From positions 27,513,120 through 27,577,119 of the forward strand of contig NC_088778.1 of NCBI RefSeq assembly GCF_954871325.1: a stretch of 64,000 nt of DNA, given 5' to 3'. A program made the position numbers and the translations under genes. Shown here piece after piece: positions 1 to 11,835 of this stretch. The stretch comes from Gordionus sp. m RMFG-2023. Its lineage: Eukaryota; Nematomorpha; Gordioida; Chordodea; Parachordodidae. The notes under the pieces are model-generated. The model was not told the DNA's origin. It did not search any database and saw only the letters and a list, made by a program, of their open reading frames with translations. Positions within the stretch are counted from its first letter, which is position 1. Every line of letters starts with the position of its first letter.

Positions 1-880
1 TTGCAATAAAATTTTAAAAAGTGAAGTATGAAGCTTCGTTTCTTCAGTTCTTTTTTTGTGTATTAGGCTAATTACTCCTCAGACACCAAATGATGATATT
101 CGACCCATTAGAATAGGTTCTACCTTTCAACGCCTAATTGCTAAAATTGGAATAAAAAATGAAGCATCTTGTAGTTACCATCTGTAACAATACTCTGCAA
201 TTTGATATTTATATGATTTCACCTATGGAGAACATCCAACAGAGTTTGGATCTATTTTTCTTTGGTATTAATGACATCGATATATTAATTTCACATGTTT
301 TTCCTTGCACGCCTGGTATATCGATGATCGTTCATCGTTGAATTCAATACCTTATCATTAAAGGTGTGAAGTTAATTATAGAGTAACTGCCATTGAACTC
401 TATCAACCCTGAAAAATCCGTCAGGTCAATTCAACCTAAAACACCACTTCAAATTATTATTCAGGATGAACTAAATCATTTAAGATTCCATATTGGTGGT
501 AAGACAAAAATTTCTTCCTACCTACATATTGAGATCGGTTAAATTCGGTTCAATTTAGAACCTCCTCCAAATATTTTTAGATCTGATGGGAAACGACCAG
601 ATGAGAATCTACAAATTCCTTGGAAGAGGGGCCAATTCCTGGTTTTGTATTATTTATGCATTGATCCATTAGCTCCCTACAATCAAACTCCGAACATCAT
701 TGAAAAAAGAAACAATTGAAAATTGCGAAATATTTATAAATTTTTCGAGACTACATATTCCCGATAATTTTCACTACCTATACCCCCTTTATTCGTAATT
801 AAGGATGGCGATAACTTCTTCTTGAGGGAAAAATAACCGATGCTGTTCACAAGGCCAATTACACTTGTTTCATGGGTAGC
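1..880 (+). mobile_element. Decayed LINE fragment (family A), RT start and C-terminus
   Basis: This is a relic of a non-LTR retrotransposon that recurs through the window (called family A here). Near 110-160 the + frame reads as the start of a reverse transcriptase palm, with residues like RIGSTFQRLIAKIG. At about 560-700 it reads SDGKRPDE, then PWKRGQFLVLYYLCIDPLAP, which is the family's C-terminal signature. The parts between carry stops and frame changes. The stretch aligns by eye with 30771-32330, inside intron 4 of the complete P450 gene. It is therefore probably intronic DNA of a P450 gene whose earlier exons lie before the window. The LINE clade was not determined. Confidence 0.7.
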
Positions 881-1280
881 CTCATCTCACATATTTATTT
901 TTTCTGTTTATGTGATGAATATTTAATTTTCTCAACATTATCAAAATAAATTAATATATAATAATCAAAATATTTTTATATAATTTTTAAGGTTTTATTT
1001 TTTCCTAATAAAATGCATAATTTTTATATAGTATAATTCTTGTTTTGTTGTATCAGAATCAGAGTGTCTCTACATGAGGTTTTAACTCTAAATTTAATAA
1101 AAATCCATATCTGTATTCATTTTTTTAATTAAACTTTTATTTCTATAACCACAGGGCAACAGACCTAATTGGATAAGAGGTCTGTAGGGCACTCATCTTT
1201 TGAATTATTTACTTCGTTGTTTTGAATAAGCAAAATCCGAAAATAAATTATTATTATAAATAATACATAATTTTTAAAAG

Positions 1281-1524
1281 GACTAAGGAACATCAATATA
1301 GCTATTTGCCCTTCGGTATTGGTCCTAGAAATTGTATTGGTTTAGGTTTTGCAATGCTGGAGATCAAAGTTGGCCTAACATTAATTCTAGGGTCGAACAT
1401 ACAATTCGTTATAGCACCTGGAGACGTTAATTCCGATATAACTCCCGACAACACAAAATTTAAAAAAACTATTGTAAACTTTCCTGAAAATGGAATTAAA
1501 GTGGGAATAAGAGACAAGGAATAA
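1281..1524 (+). CDS. Cytochrome P450 (CYP3-like) terminal haem-binding exon, partial gene
   Basis: Last exon of a CYP3-clan P450. An AG acceptor ends at 1280. The first base completes a split codon, then 80 codons and a stop follow. The haem loop reads [11 protein letters not shown], matching the P450 signature FxxGxRxCxG with the cysteine that ligands haem iron. Next comes the L-helix ([12 protein letters not shown]), then a C-terminal tail ending in [10 protein letters not shown]. Phase and content match exon 5 of the complete gene at 25578-32975. It is open throughout, so it may belong to a working gene whose exons 1-4 lie upstream of the window. It could equally be an orphan exon left by duplication, since exons 1-4 cannot be seen here. 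Confidence 0.8.
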
Positions 1525-2543
1525 AAATGATTTATATAATCTTACCTTTTTGTAAGCTAAATATTTCGATTTTTTATAGATTTAATATAAAAATTGTCAA
1601 CATTTGAAAACAAATTATAACATCATCACATTTTTAATAACTTGATTATTTATTTCGAATTTACAAATTTTGCTTATTTTAGATTTATAAGTAAACTTTT
1701 ATTTATCTTTTTACGCTAATTTTTTTCACTATTAAAAATCTTAGAACCGTATTAAGTTATAATAATATATTATTAATACCAGGATTTCTAGGATATATTC
1801 GCACTAGTAATTTCCTTGTCCAACGATGTAGGTTTAATGTATTTTGCATAAATTATATAAATAAGTTTTTTTTTATTTATCATATACAAAAAACCTAGTG
1901 AGTTATAACCTACCGTATAGATCTGGACTTGTATTTAGGAATAATAAAGTTTTATTTCTGAAGCCATCAGGTTGTTCTGAGAAAAAAAAATTAAATATTT
2001 TTATTGGCTAGTATCAGATCTTAAAAAAACAATAAAATAGATATTAAGATGCCTTCTTACGTATTCTATAATTTATTAATTGTTTAAAATTAAATCATAT
2101 ATGTATTTAGACTCAGATTTCAGGTCTGAACACTTAGATTGTGTTTACAACATGAGTTTTATATGCCTGGATAGTTTTATCGATTTTTTGAGATTACCTC
2201 CGATCTTTTATCTGGATTGAACCGAAGGATTATAATTTATAGGGCAAATTTATTCAAAAGGAACTGATTTAAGTATCTGTATATTTTTTGCATCGAGAAT
2301 TGAATATTTTCGCTTAGTAAATTTTTCCTTTATAGATTTGACACCAAAGATTTGTACGTTCAAATCGATAATATTTTATATAATTTTACCAAATACAATG
2401 TATAAGTATTATCTATAAATGGAAATTAGTAATATAATATATTAAATTAAACCCTCCTCGCGAGGAAAAGGCAATATGGGTCACTAATAAGATTTTTAGT
2501 GTGAATCGTTAATCAACAGCTGGATCAACAATTTAATTTTAAG

Positions 2544-2750
2544 TTTTTCGGTTATGGTCCAAGAAACTGTATAAGCTTACATTTTGCATTACTGGAAATT
2601 AAAATTGTTCATACCTTGAAATTGAGTTTCAAAATAAAATTGATGCCATTACCTTATGAATGATGAATATTTATATTTAACAATAAACCTAATTTAATTA
2701 AAATATGAAATTTTTTAACAAAGATGGAATCAAAGTAGGTATAAGATACC
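2544..2750 (+). pseudogene. Decayed second P450 haem exon (duplicon copy 1)
   Basis: About 1 kb after the intact haem exon, the + strand again reads FFGYGPRNCIS followed by LHFALLEIKI, and later [11 protein letters not shown]. This is a second degenerate P450 terminal exon. Its C-terminal half is disrupted by stops and length changes. The same relic sits at the matching place in the other two duplicon copies (10080 and 34005), so the tandem exon arrangement predates the copying of the block. Confidence 0.7.
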
Positions 2751-3190
2751 TTTCATGATGTTCCTGGAGAATTTATATAATATTTACCAAAGTCTTTGAT
2801 TAATAATTTCTCATTTTAAATCATTTACCGAGGCTATTTAAAAATTTTTTTAAATCTTATTCAACCAAGAATGTATTTTAACATTTGTATAATAACCACT
2901 CTATGTAATATTACACACAATTTTCCCACAAACCTTTTATGTATTTTTTAATTTATATAAAAAATGAATATAAAAATAATTAATAATAGAGAATAGTCAT
3001 AAATTTATGGTAAAGGTTTCTGAAGTGTGGGTACTCCTAGAAACATGCATAAATACATTTTCTATCAAATAGCATTTAAAAATTTAGAAATAATCGCTCT
3101 CAGCAAGTGATTTAAAAACTAAAGAGATTAAGAATCCTATTAGATTCCATATCTCTATATGACACATATATTTTTAACATTATTAATATA

Positions 3191-6100
3191 TGTCAATCAA
3201 TTGATAGTTGATATTTAGAAAAATAATATATGTATATTGATTGTTCATTATCATTATTAGTATAATATTTATTGAATCGCGGATTGATTTTAAAAAAAAT
3301 ATGATTTTTGAAAAATATAAAATAAGATTTATTTTTTCGCATTGTTGTTTTGATTATATAAAAAATATATATTTTGTTCGAGATTTGATACATATTTGAT
3401 GAAAATATTTATATTGAATTGAAATCAAGATTAACCAAAAAAAAATCGAGAATAAATCTAAATTGAGAAATATTTAAGTGATAAATATTGAAATACTGTT
3501 TAATTAATTGAAAATAAAAGGAGATATATTTTAATGGTGCCGACCGACCAGGATACGAACACTTATTAGGGAAAAATAAGAAAATTTAAAAAAAATAGTG
3601 AATATTTTGTGAAGAGAATTTTAGACATTATAAAGGAAGAACTATTTCTAGGACCGGGTTCCTCAAAATAATAGTAATTCCGGATATATATATAAAGGTA
3701 AGAAATTTTGTTTTTTTTGAATTATAAATTAAACACAACGCAATTTAAAAAGTTTTTTTTTTTAAATTTAATTTTTTTAGGATTTAAAAAAATTTATTTT
3801 TGATATAAATTTATGAAATCATGGTTTATCCTTTTATTACTGTGCATAGGAAGCCTGATTTTAATAAAATTTCGATTTATAAGAATAATTTTAATAAAAT
3901 TTTTAATACAAAATTTAATGAATTGAATGTGACCAATAGTGCGGTTACAGCTTTCATTTTTTTTATATTGTATATATTATTAATTGGTTTCAGACAATTA
4001 ATTTATAAAATTAAGAGAAGATCAGTGACAAAAAAATAATTAAATTAGGTGATCTAAATAGTAATAAATCTTTAGATATTTCTGAGGATATCAAAAATAG
4101 TTTACATTTAATTTTATTAGAATTAAAAAATTTAAATGGTAAAAAGATTGTTATACCGGAAGAACAATCAGAGAAAATATTATATACGGGTGAAGTATTT
4201 AATTTTCCTCAAAATATTGACATATTGGAGGATATAAATAAAAAATTAAATTCAATTGTGATAGAATTTAAAAAGCAAATATCTGAGGTTTTAATCGAGA
4301 AACCAGTAAAAATTTTGAAAAATAATAATAAAAATAATACTTTGAGACAAAGTACCGAGGAATCTCTAATGTTAAGTGAAATTAGAGAAATGAGAGAAAA
4401 TATGAAAAATTTGTCCAGAGAAATTTCCAACTTAAAAATTAAAAATAATCATATGATTGAAAGTTGTGAACTTTGTGGAAGAAAAGGACATGTCGGTAAA
4501 AATTGCTATTCAAGAGATCGAAAAATCAATGTGAATGTCACTGCAAAACCAAGTGAAAAAAATGACATAGTTTGTCATAGAAGTGGTTTTGCGGAACATA
4601 TAAAGCGAAATTGCATGGTGAAAGAAGCCAATTTCAAAAGTGGATTTTCTCAACGAACATCGGTAGTGATAAATCCAGTGGTTCGAAATATACAAAATCC
4701 TAGTGTTATAAGTGTGGATAAAAAAGAAATATATATTACAGATAATGATCGAATGTGTTTCAGATGTGAGGAATTGGGACACATTGCAATACATTGTATT
4801 CAAAGTGTGAGTGGGCAGTGACTATATGATTTGAAAGAGAATCATATAAAAATAAATAAATTATATTTAGAGAATATTAAATTTTGTGATATATATGGTT
4901 TTATTAAAAATTTTGTGGATATATATAGTAAAATAGATAATCATTATGGGAATGATTTTTATACATTGAAATTTAACTCGAATAAAAAGTGTTGTAATGT
5001 AGGAAATTTTTATTGTCATTTTGATGAAAAAATTTCAAATTAACCAATAATTTGAATAAAAAGGATTATAGTAATCAAACAAGTGAGAAATATCCATGGG
5101 AGATTTTTAATAAAAACATAAATGAGATTCAGAAATTTTTAAATTCTGAGATGAATTTAGGTATGAATATTAATTATAGTGAAAATGAGATTCAAATAAA
5201 TACTATTCAGCCGATTATAATGCATAAAAATTTAATAACTAGGGGAGTAAAGGAACAGAGTTCATGTCCTCGTATTAATTTAAAAATTGGTGGACAAATG
5301 GTTGATATGTTATTTGATACCGGGGCAAGTATTTCAATCATGTCTTGTGAAAATTTTTATAAATATTGGCCTAAAGATAGTATTGAAAAAATAAATATAT
5401 GTATAAAACAATTTGATGGATCTGAAATCAAAGTTTTGGGTAGAACTCAGTGGGATTTTCTTTTCCATGATATTCCTATAATTTTGGATTTATGGATAGT
5501 GGGAAAAAATGTTGAAACAATTATGGGTTAGGATTGGATTATCAAACTTGGACCTAGAAATAATTATTAGGATTTATTTATCATTGATAGCGAATTAGAG
5601 ATAATGCTGAAAGAAAAATAATGACTATTAAAGTCAGGGAAAAGCTTAAAGAAAGGGAAAGGAATAAATTAATGAGTGAAGTGAAAGAATCTATAGTTAA
5701 TAATAATATTTGTGAATATCTAGCAAAATTATAATAGATTCAAATCAATCTAAGATCAATAGTGAAGTTGATCATGATAAAAAATTAATAATGAAATTAA
5801 TGAATTAAATAGAGTTGAAAATGCTATACCTATTTTAGTTGAAAAATATGATATAATTTTTGAAGACACTTTGGGATGTCTAAATGATTATCAAGTGGAT
5901 TTAAAATTAAAAGAGGGATTTTCACCTATTTTCTTAGCATGTCGTAGAGTTCCTTTTGAGTGGAAAAAGGAAATCAACGAAAAATTAGATAAATGGGTTA
6001 ATGATGGTATTATTATTCCATTGGAATATAGTGAATGGGCTACACTATTAGTACCAGTTAAAAAATCTAATGGAAAACTTAGATTATGTGCAGATTTTCG

Positions 6101-7962
6101 AGTAACACTTAACAAATGGATTGTGAAAGTGAAATATTCATTACCTCGAATTGATGAAATTTTGGAAAATTTAAAGGGAGCCAAATATTTTTCAAAAGTT
6201 GATTTTTCATCAGCATATTTACAATTGCCTTTGAAAGAATAAATTCGTAAATTGTTGACAATAACAACGCCTAAAGGATTATTTGCGTTTTGTAGATTAC
6301 CTTTTGGGTTAAGTGTATCTGCACCGATTTTTCAGAGAACAATGGCATCAGTTTTTCAGGGTTTGGATGGTGTATTTTATTATATGGATGATGTGTTGAT
6401 AACTGTGACGCCAGAGCAACATAATCAACGTCTTGAAGAGGTTTTCAAGAGAATTCAAGATAAAGGTTTAAAAGCCAGTAAAGAGAAATGTATTTTTGGT
6501 GTCACCGAAATAGTATATTTGGGTCATCAAATTAATGGAATTGAAGTGAAACCACTTGATAAAAATTTAAAAAATATTTTAAACATAAATCAGCCTAGTA
6601 ATAAAGCCGAAATACAATCTTTTATGGGCATGATAAATTATTATCATAGATTTGTGGATAATTTTGCAAAAATAGCAGCTCCATTATATGACTTATTAAA
6701 AAAGGGTGTTAATTTTGAGTGGAAAATTGAACAAAGAAGTGCTTTTAAAAATTTAAAGAGAAAAGTTGGTGAGGAACCAATTTTAGTGTGTTTTAACAAT
6801 GACTTGGAGATAATTCTTGCTGTTGATGCATCAAATAAAGGTGTTGGAGGCGCATTATTACATGTCATTGATGGTTTAGAGAGACCAATTATTTATATTT
6901 CACGAATATTTCATGAAGTGGAAACTAGATATTCTGTTATAGAACAGGAGGCTTTAGTGATTATTTTTGGGTTGACCAAATGTCGTGAATATTTAATCGG
7001 GAAAAGATTTGTGATTTATACAGATCACAAGCCATTAATTCATTTGTTCAAGAAAGATAACAAAGAATTAATGATGTCCCCGAGGTTACAACGGTGGTTG
7101 TTACTTGTGGGAAGTTTTAATGTGGAAATAAAATATAGGCGAGGAAGAGAAAATTATTTGCTAGATATATTGTCGAGATTAGGGGCAGGTTGTGCTACTC
7201 CTGAAATAATTGATAACATGATTATAGATAGAGAAGATGCATTGGTGCGAACTCTATCGTATATGTTAAAAGGAGGTCCTACAACTTGGGAAGATCTCAA
7301 ATCATATACTTTAAAAGATAAAGTATTGAGACAAATAAAATTATTTTTAATGGGAAAAAAACCATGAAAAATAATTATAAAATTTATCAAAGATGTGAAA
7401 AAGAATTATCCATGGCGGATGATTGTGTAATGAGGGGAAATAGGGCAGTAATTCCGGTGAAATTACGTACTAAAATAATTAATTTATTACATGCAGGACA
7501 CCAGGGTCAAGTTAAAATGAAATCTTGGGCTCGTGAATATGTATGGTGGCCTGGGATGGGTAATGATATAGAAAAAATTACAAGGGAATGTGTTCCATGT
7601 AATACCTGTGCCGTTATGCCCCGCAAAGAGATGGGACAAGTATGGCCAAAATCAAAGAAACCGTGGGAACGTATACATATTGATTTTTTTGATCTGGATA
7701 AAAAATCATATTTTTTAGTGGGTGGATTCATATTCAAAGTGGATGGAATATACCGAAGTACATGGGTATACAACTAAAATTGTTAATAATAAATTAAATG
7801 AATTATTTGCAAAATTTGGTTTGCCGGACAAAATAGTGTCTGATGGAGGTCCAGCCTTCATAAGTGAAAATTTTAAACAATTCTGTGATGAATTAAAAAT
7901 ACAACATATACTTACTTCACCCTATCATCCTAGTTCAAATGGACAGGCTGAAAGGATGGTAG
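3191..7962 (+). mobile_element. Ty3/gypsy LTR retrotransposon fossil 1, truncated
   Basis: Old gypsy-family retroelement on the + strand. A possible 5' LTR or leader lies at roughly 3.19-3.53 kb, followed by a tRNA-primer-like site. Parts in order: a gag-like region with zinc-knuckle motifs such as CELCGRKGHVGKNC (about 3.8-4.8 kb), an aspartic protease with DTGAS (about 5.2-5.5 kb), reverse transcriptase with YMDD (about 5.9-6.7 kb), RNase H (about 6.8-7.2 kb), and integrase zinc-binding and core regions (about 7.4-7.96 kb). It is broken in several places. It ends inside the integrase core at a GC-rich array, and no 3' LTR is seen. The gag-pol order and the protein motifs place it in Ty3/gypsy. 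Confidence 0.9.
3535..3552 (+). other. Candidate primer-binding site of gypsy fossil 1
   Basis: TGGTGCCGACCGACCAGG begins with TGG, the complement of a tRNA CCA end. Its reverse complement runs back into a T-loop-like TTCG. The position, between a candidate LTR and the gag-like region, is right for a primer-binding site. The fit to a real tRNA acceptor arm is imperfect and the preceding LTR end is not the usual CA, so this remains tentative. Confidence 0.35.
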
Positions 7963-7971
7963 CCATAATTT

Positions 7972-8152
7972 TGGGTCGAGGTCGTTTTTTTCGGCTTGGA
8001 CTTGGGTCGGAGTCGAAAAAACGACCCATATTTTGGGTTGAAGTCGTTTTTTTCGGCTTGAATTCGGGTCGAAGTCGAAAAAAACGACCCAAACATTGAG
8101 TCGGAGTCGAATAAAACGACCCGAGCTTTGGGTCGGGATCGCGACTCGCGGC
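7972..8152. repeat. GC-rich inverted/tandem hairpin array (GTCG-T7-CGGC units)
   Basis: A short array unlike its AT-rich surroundings. GTCGTTTTTTTCGGCTTG recurs at 7981 and 8043. Its near-complement GTCGAAAAAACGACCC recurs at 8013, 8074 and (varied) 8106. Each unit of about 62 bp can therefore fold into a hairpin with a GTCGTTTTTTTCG / CGAAAAAACGAC stem. The array joins the truncated gypsy integrase to P450 duplicon copy 2. It ends in GCGTAACAACACTA, which resembles the end of the MITE at 61188-61375. Its function is unknown. Open frames across it follow from the repeat and are not taken as genes. Confidence 0.8.
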
Positions 8153-8534
8153 GTAACAACACTATATGTGATGAATATTTAATTTTCTCAACATTATCAA
8201 AATAAATTAATATATAATAATCAAAATATTTTTGTATAATTTTTAAGGTTTTATTTTTTCCTAATAAAATGCATAATTTTTATATAGTAATCCTTGTTTT
8301 GTTGTATCAGAATCAGAGTGTCTTTACATGAGGTTTTAACTCATAATTTAATAAAAATCATTTTCTTTATTTATTTTTTTAATTAAACTTTTATATCTAT
8401 AACCACAGGGCAACAGATCTAATTGGATAAGAGGTCTGTAGGGCACTCATCTTTTGAATTATTTACTTCATTGTTTTGAATAAGCAAAATCCGAAAATAA
8501 ATTATTATTATAAATAATACATAATTTTTTATAG

Positions 8535-8778
8535 GACTAAGGAACATCAATATAGCTATTTACCCTTCGGTATTGGTCCTAGAAATTGTATTGGTTTAGG
8601 TTTTGCAATGCTGGAGATCAAAGTTGGCCTAACATTAATTCTAGGGTCGAACATACAATTCGTTATAGCACCTGGAGACGTTAATTCCGATATAATTCCC
8701 GAAAACACAAAATTTAGAAAAACTATTATAAACTTTCCTGAAAATGGAATTAAAGTGGGAATAAGATATAAGGAATAA
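8535..8778 (+). CDS. Orphan P450 terminal haem-binding exon
   Basis: An intact copy of a CYP3-like last exon, preceded by a clean acceptor (TTTTTTATAG ending at 8534). It has the same phase and length as 1281-1524: one base, then 80 codons, then TAA. It keeps [15 protein letters not shown] with the haem cysteine, and differs from copy 1 mainly near the end ([11 protein letters not shown] and GIRYKE). No start codon lies in it and no exons 1-4 lie upstream; a gypsy fossil and a hairpin array stand there instead. It is most likely a non-functional orphan. It could serve as an alternative last exon only if transcription ran through from an upstream P450. Confidence 0.7.
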
Positions 8779-9649
8779 AAATGATTTATATAATCTTACC
8801 TTTTTGTAAGCTAAATATTTCGATTTTTTATAAATTTAATATAAAAATTGTCAACATTTGAAAACAAATTATAACATCATCACATTTTTAATAACTTGAT
8901 CATTTATTTCAAATTTAAAAATTTTGCTTATTTATGATTTAAAAGTAAACTTTTATTTATCTTTTTACGCTAATTTTTTTCACTATTAAAAATCTTAGAA
9001 CCATATTAAGTTATAATAATATATTATTAATACCAGGATTTCTAGGATATTTTGCACTAGTGATTTCCTTGTCCAACGATGTAGGTTTGATGTATTTTGC
9101 ATAAATTATATAAATAAGTTTTTTTTATTTATCATATACAAAATCCTAGTGAGTTATAACCTACCGTATAGATCTGGATTTGTATTTAGGAATAATAATG
9201 TTTTATTTCTGAAGCCATCAGGTTGTTCTGTGAAAAAAAAATTAAATATTTTTGTTGACTAGTGTCAGATCTTAAAAAAACAATAAAATAGATATTAAGA
9301 TGCCTTATTACGTATTCTATAATTTATTAATTGTTTAAAATTAAATCATATATGTATTTAGACTCAGATTTCAGGTCTGAACGCTTAGATTGTGTTTACA
9401 ACATGAGTTTTATATGCCTGGATAGTTTTATCGATAGGTTTTGAGATTATTACCTCCGATCTTTTATCTGGATTGAACCGATTATAATTTATAAGGCAAA
9501 TTTATTCAAAATGAACTGATTTAACTATCTGTATATTTTTCATCGAGAAGTGAATATTTTCGCTTAGTAAATTTTTTCCTTATAGATTTGACACCAAAGA
9601 TTTGTACGTTAAAATCGATAATATTTTATATAATTTAACCAAATACAAT

Positions 9650-9944
9650 GTAAGTAACGAAGATCCATATTTATTCATAATTATATTTATCAGAAGATTT
9701 AATATTTATAAAAATAGTTGAATCTTCTCCATTCTTTGTTCTTCCCAGCTGACATATCCAATTAATCCAATATCTTCACTTCAAATAGCAAACAAAAGAT
9801 TTTCTTTAACAACAACCCATGTGATGATGACCTTTTTCCTCCATCCACCAGGAAAACTTCAATCCCCTGTCAGAAAATAACTAACATTTGATGTATTAAA
9901 TTAAATTTATTTCTTCTTTTTTTCAACAGCTACAACAGTAAGTA
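9650..9944. mobile_element. Copy-2-specific insertion with 7-bp GTAAGTA direct repeats
   Basis: Copies 1 and 3 of the duplicon run straight from CAATGT to the TATTATC side. Copy 2 instead has about 290 bp bracketed by GTAAGTA at 9650-9656 and 9938-9944, as expected of a target-site duplication. The insert is less AT-rich than its flanks, has no inverted termini and no A-tail. The left repeat is a consensus 5' splice site, and close to the right end lies a polypyrimidine tract followed by CAACAG, like a 3' splice site. The element family was not identified. Confidence 0.65.
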
Positions 9945-10079
9945 TTATCTATAAATGGAAATTAGTAATTTAATATATAAAATTACACCCTCCTTGCGAG
10001 GAAAAGGCAATATGGGTCACTAATAAGATTCTTAGTGTGAATCGTTAATCAACAGCTGGATCAACAATTTAATTTTAAG

Positions 10080-10290
10080 TTTTTCGGTTATGGTCCAATA
10101 AACTGTATAAGCTTACATTTTGCATTACTGGAAATTAAAATTGTTCATACCTTGAAATTGAGTTCCAAAATAAAATTGATGCCATTACCTGATGATGAAT
10201 ATTTATATTTAACAATAAACTTAATTTAATTAAAATATGAAATTTTTTAACAAAGATGGAATCAAAGTAGGTATAAGATACCTTGCATGA
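10080..10290 (+). pseudogene. Decayed second P450 haem exon (duplicon copy 2)
   Basis: Counterpart of 2544-2750. The frame begins FFGYGPINCIS, then LHFALLEIKI, and ends near [11 protein letters not shown] with a stop. The middle is disrupted, so no working exon remains. Its value is positional: it shows that two successive terminal exons were present in the ancestral block. Confidence 0.7.
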
Positions 10291-11388
10291 CTATTCCTGA
10301 AGTATTTATATAATATTTACCAAAGTCTCTGATAGAATTTTCTCATTTTTAAATCATTTACCGAGGCTATTTAAAAACAATTTTAAATCTTATTCAACCG
10401 AAATGTAATTCAACATTTGTATAATACCCACTCTATGTATTATTACACACAATTTTCCCACAAACCTTTTATGTATTTTTTAATTTATATAAAAAATGAA
10501 TATAAAAATAATTAATAATAGAGAATGTCATAAATTTTATGGTAAAGGTTTCTGAAGTGTGGGTACTCCTAGAAACATGCTTAAATACATTTTCCGCCAA
10601 ATAGCATTTAAAAATTTAAAAATAATCGCTCTCAGCAAGTGATATAAAAACTAAAGAGATTATGAATCCTAATAGATTCCATATCTCTATATGACACATA
10701 TTGGCATATAAATTTTAAATGTATATATTTATATCAGAGATCCGAAACTTTATTTATAACGGTTCAGTTTGATTACGATTTATATATAAAAATTCACAAA
10801 GGTTACGGTTCTATTATAGTTCTTAAGAAAAATTTACAAAATTCGGTAACTAAATTGTAAATATTTATAAAGTTCATTGGAGTTCATTGGAGTTATAAAA
10901 AATTTTTAAAAAATTTTGATTGAGGCAACACCATCGTATATGATTTTAATTATGAATATCCTTTATAAAATTTTTGCCATCGTTTATTTATAAAACAGAT
11001 AAAATAATTTATTTTTATTATATGTATCTAATGAATAATGGTATATAAAAAAAATATATAATAATCATAACTTTTGTACAAGAATTTATTAATTGTTTTT
11101 TTTATCAATTTCAACCTTGATTATAGAATTTAATGAGTGTTCAATAAATATATTATGACTAGATTTCCATATTAATGGCAAAATAGATTTGAAAAACTTT
11201 AAGTTTTCTATAGTTAAGAATTCATGTTATTTAGAATGATGCCTTTCCAAATCATCTTCATGTTAACCTTTAAGTATGATTTTACACTTACCCATCCATA
11301 AAAAAAGGAGCGGGCTGAGTTAACTTTCGAACGGACCATTTAAATTTTATCTAGGGGAAAATAAAATAAAATCATCAACATCCGCCGT

Positions 11389-11835
11389 CTTGTCGCTAAA
11401 CTAATATCTTCCAAAATTAAGGACAATGCAGCCTTAATTATAGCACCCCACCAACTTGGTATCGGCATCCAAGGCGGCTGTGAAATAGTCACACACACTA
11501 TTCTTATCCAACTCCAAATCAACCCAAGTAACGAAATCCTAGTTAAAATTGATTTCTCTAATGCCTTCAACTCTATTCGCAGCTCTCACTTTCTTCCACA
11601 AATGTACCAGTCATTTCCCACATTTTCTCAATTCTTCCATTTCTGCTATTCCATACCATTTCATCTCCAATTCAACAACTATTTGCTTTCATTATCAGAA
11701 GGGATCCAACAAGGTGATCCTCTGAGTTCGGTACTTTTCTGCATTGGAATCAACGAAATGGTCAAAACATTTCTTCCAACTACAATCTTTCACTACATAC
11801 TTGGTACATTGAGGTCGGAATGGAATAGTTGATCA
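11389..11835 (+). mobile_element. LINE family A fragment, reverse transcriptase core
   Basis: One + frame stays open over the RT core of a non-LTR element. It reads APHQLGIGIQGGCEIV, then VKIDFSNAFNSI (RT motif A with the catalytic aspartate), then SLSEGIQQGDPLSSVLFCIG (motif B). The YxDD box and everything downstream are absent, so only part of the RT survives. The - strand open frame across 11340-11570 is a shadow of this coding sequence. The copy is embedded beyond the end of duplicon copy 2. Confidence 0.85.

Larger units (their letters stand above)
1..3172. repeat. P450 3'-end duplicon, copy 1
   Basis: This is a segmental duplication of the last-intron end, terminal exon and downstream flank of a CYP3-like gene. 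Its sister copies are 8163-11350 and 30771-35215. Landmarks occur in the same order in each: TGTGATGAATATTT (about 911), the haem exon, CAACGATGTAGGTTTAATGT (about 1822) and a second decayed haem exon (about 2544). Similarity to the sisters stops at about 3172, where the gypsy element begins. Copies 1 and 2 look closer to each other than to copy 3. Confidence 0.85.
8163..11350. repeat. P450 3'-end duplicon, copy 2
   Basis: Second copy of the P450 3' block. It starts at the base matching about 911 of copy 1, so it lacks the upstream LINE relic. It can be followed to about 11350, paralleling copy 3 up to about 35215; for example CCTTTCCAAAT occurs near 11240 and 35068. Compared with copies 1 and 3 it carries one clear extra insertion (9650-9944). 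Homology to copy 3 resumes at about 13455, beyond an insertion that includes a LINE fragment and a tandem repeat. Confidence 0.85.

Noticed and set aside
1302-1517. Open frame on the - strand over the first P450 haem exon
   Set aside because: It is antisense to a clear P450 exon whose + frame carries the haem signature; the - frame peptide has no family features.
3821-4039. Host membrane protein suggested by a hydrophobic 72-codon frame
   Set aside because: It lies in the leader/gag-like part of gypsy fossil 1 and is better read as part of that element.
7935-8162. 75-codon - strand frame across the GTCG array
   Set aside because: Its Arg/Lys/Pro/Ser-rich peptide simply follows the repeat; the frame is open because the unit lacks stops in that phase.
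11340-11570. 76-codon - strand frame
   Set aside because: Shadow of the LINE reverse transcriptase on the + strand, which shows DFSNAF and QQGDPL motifs.
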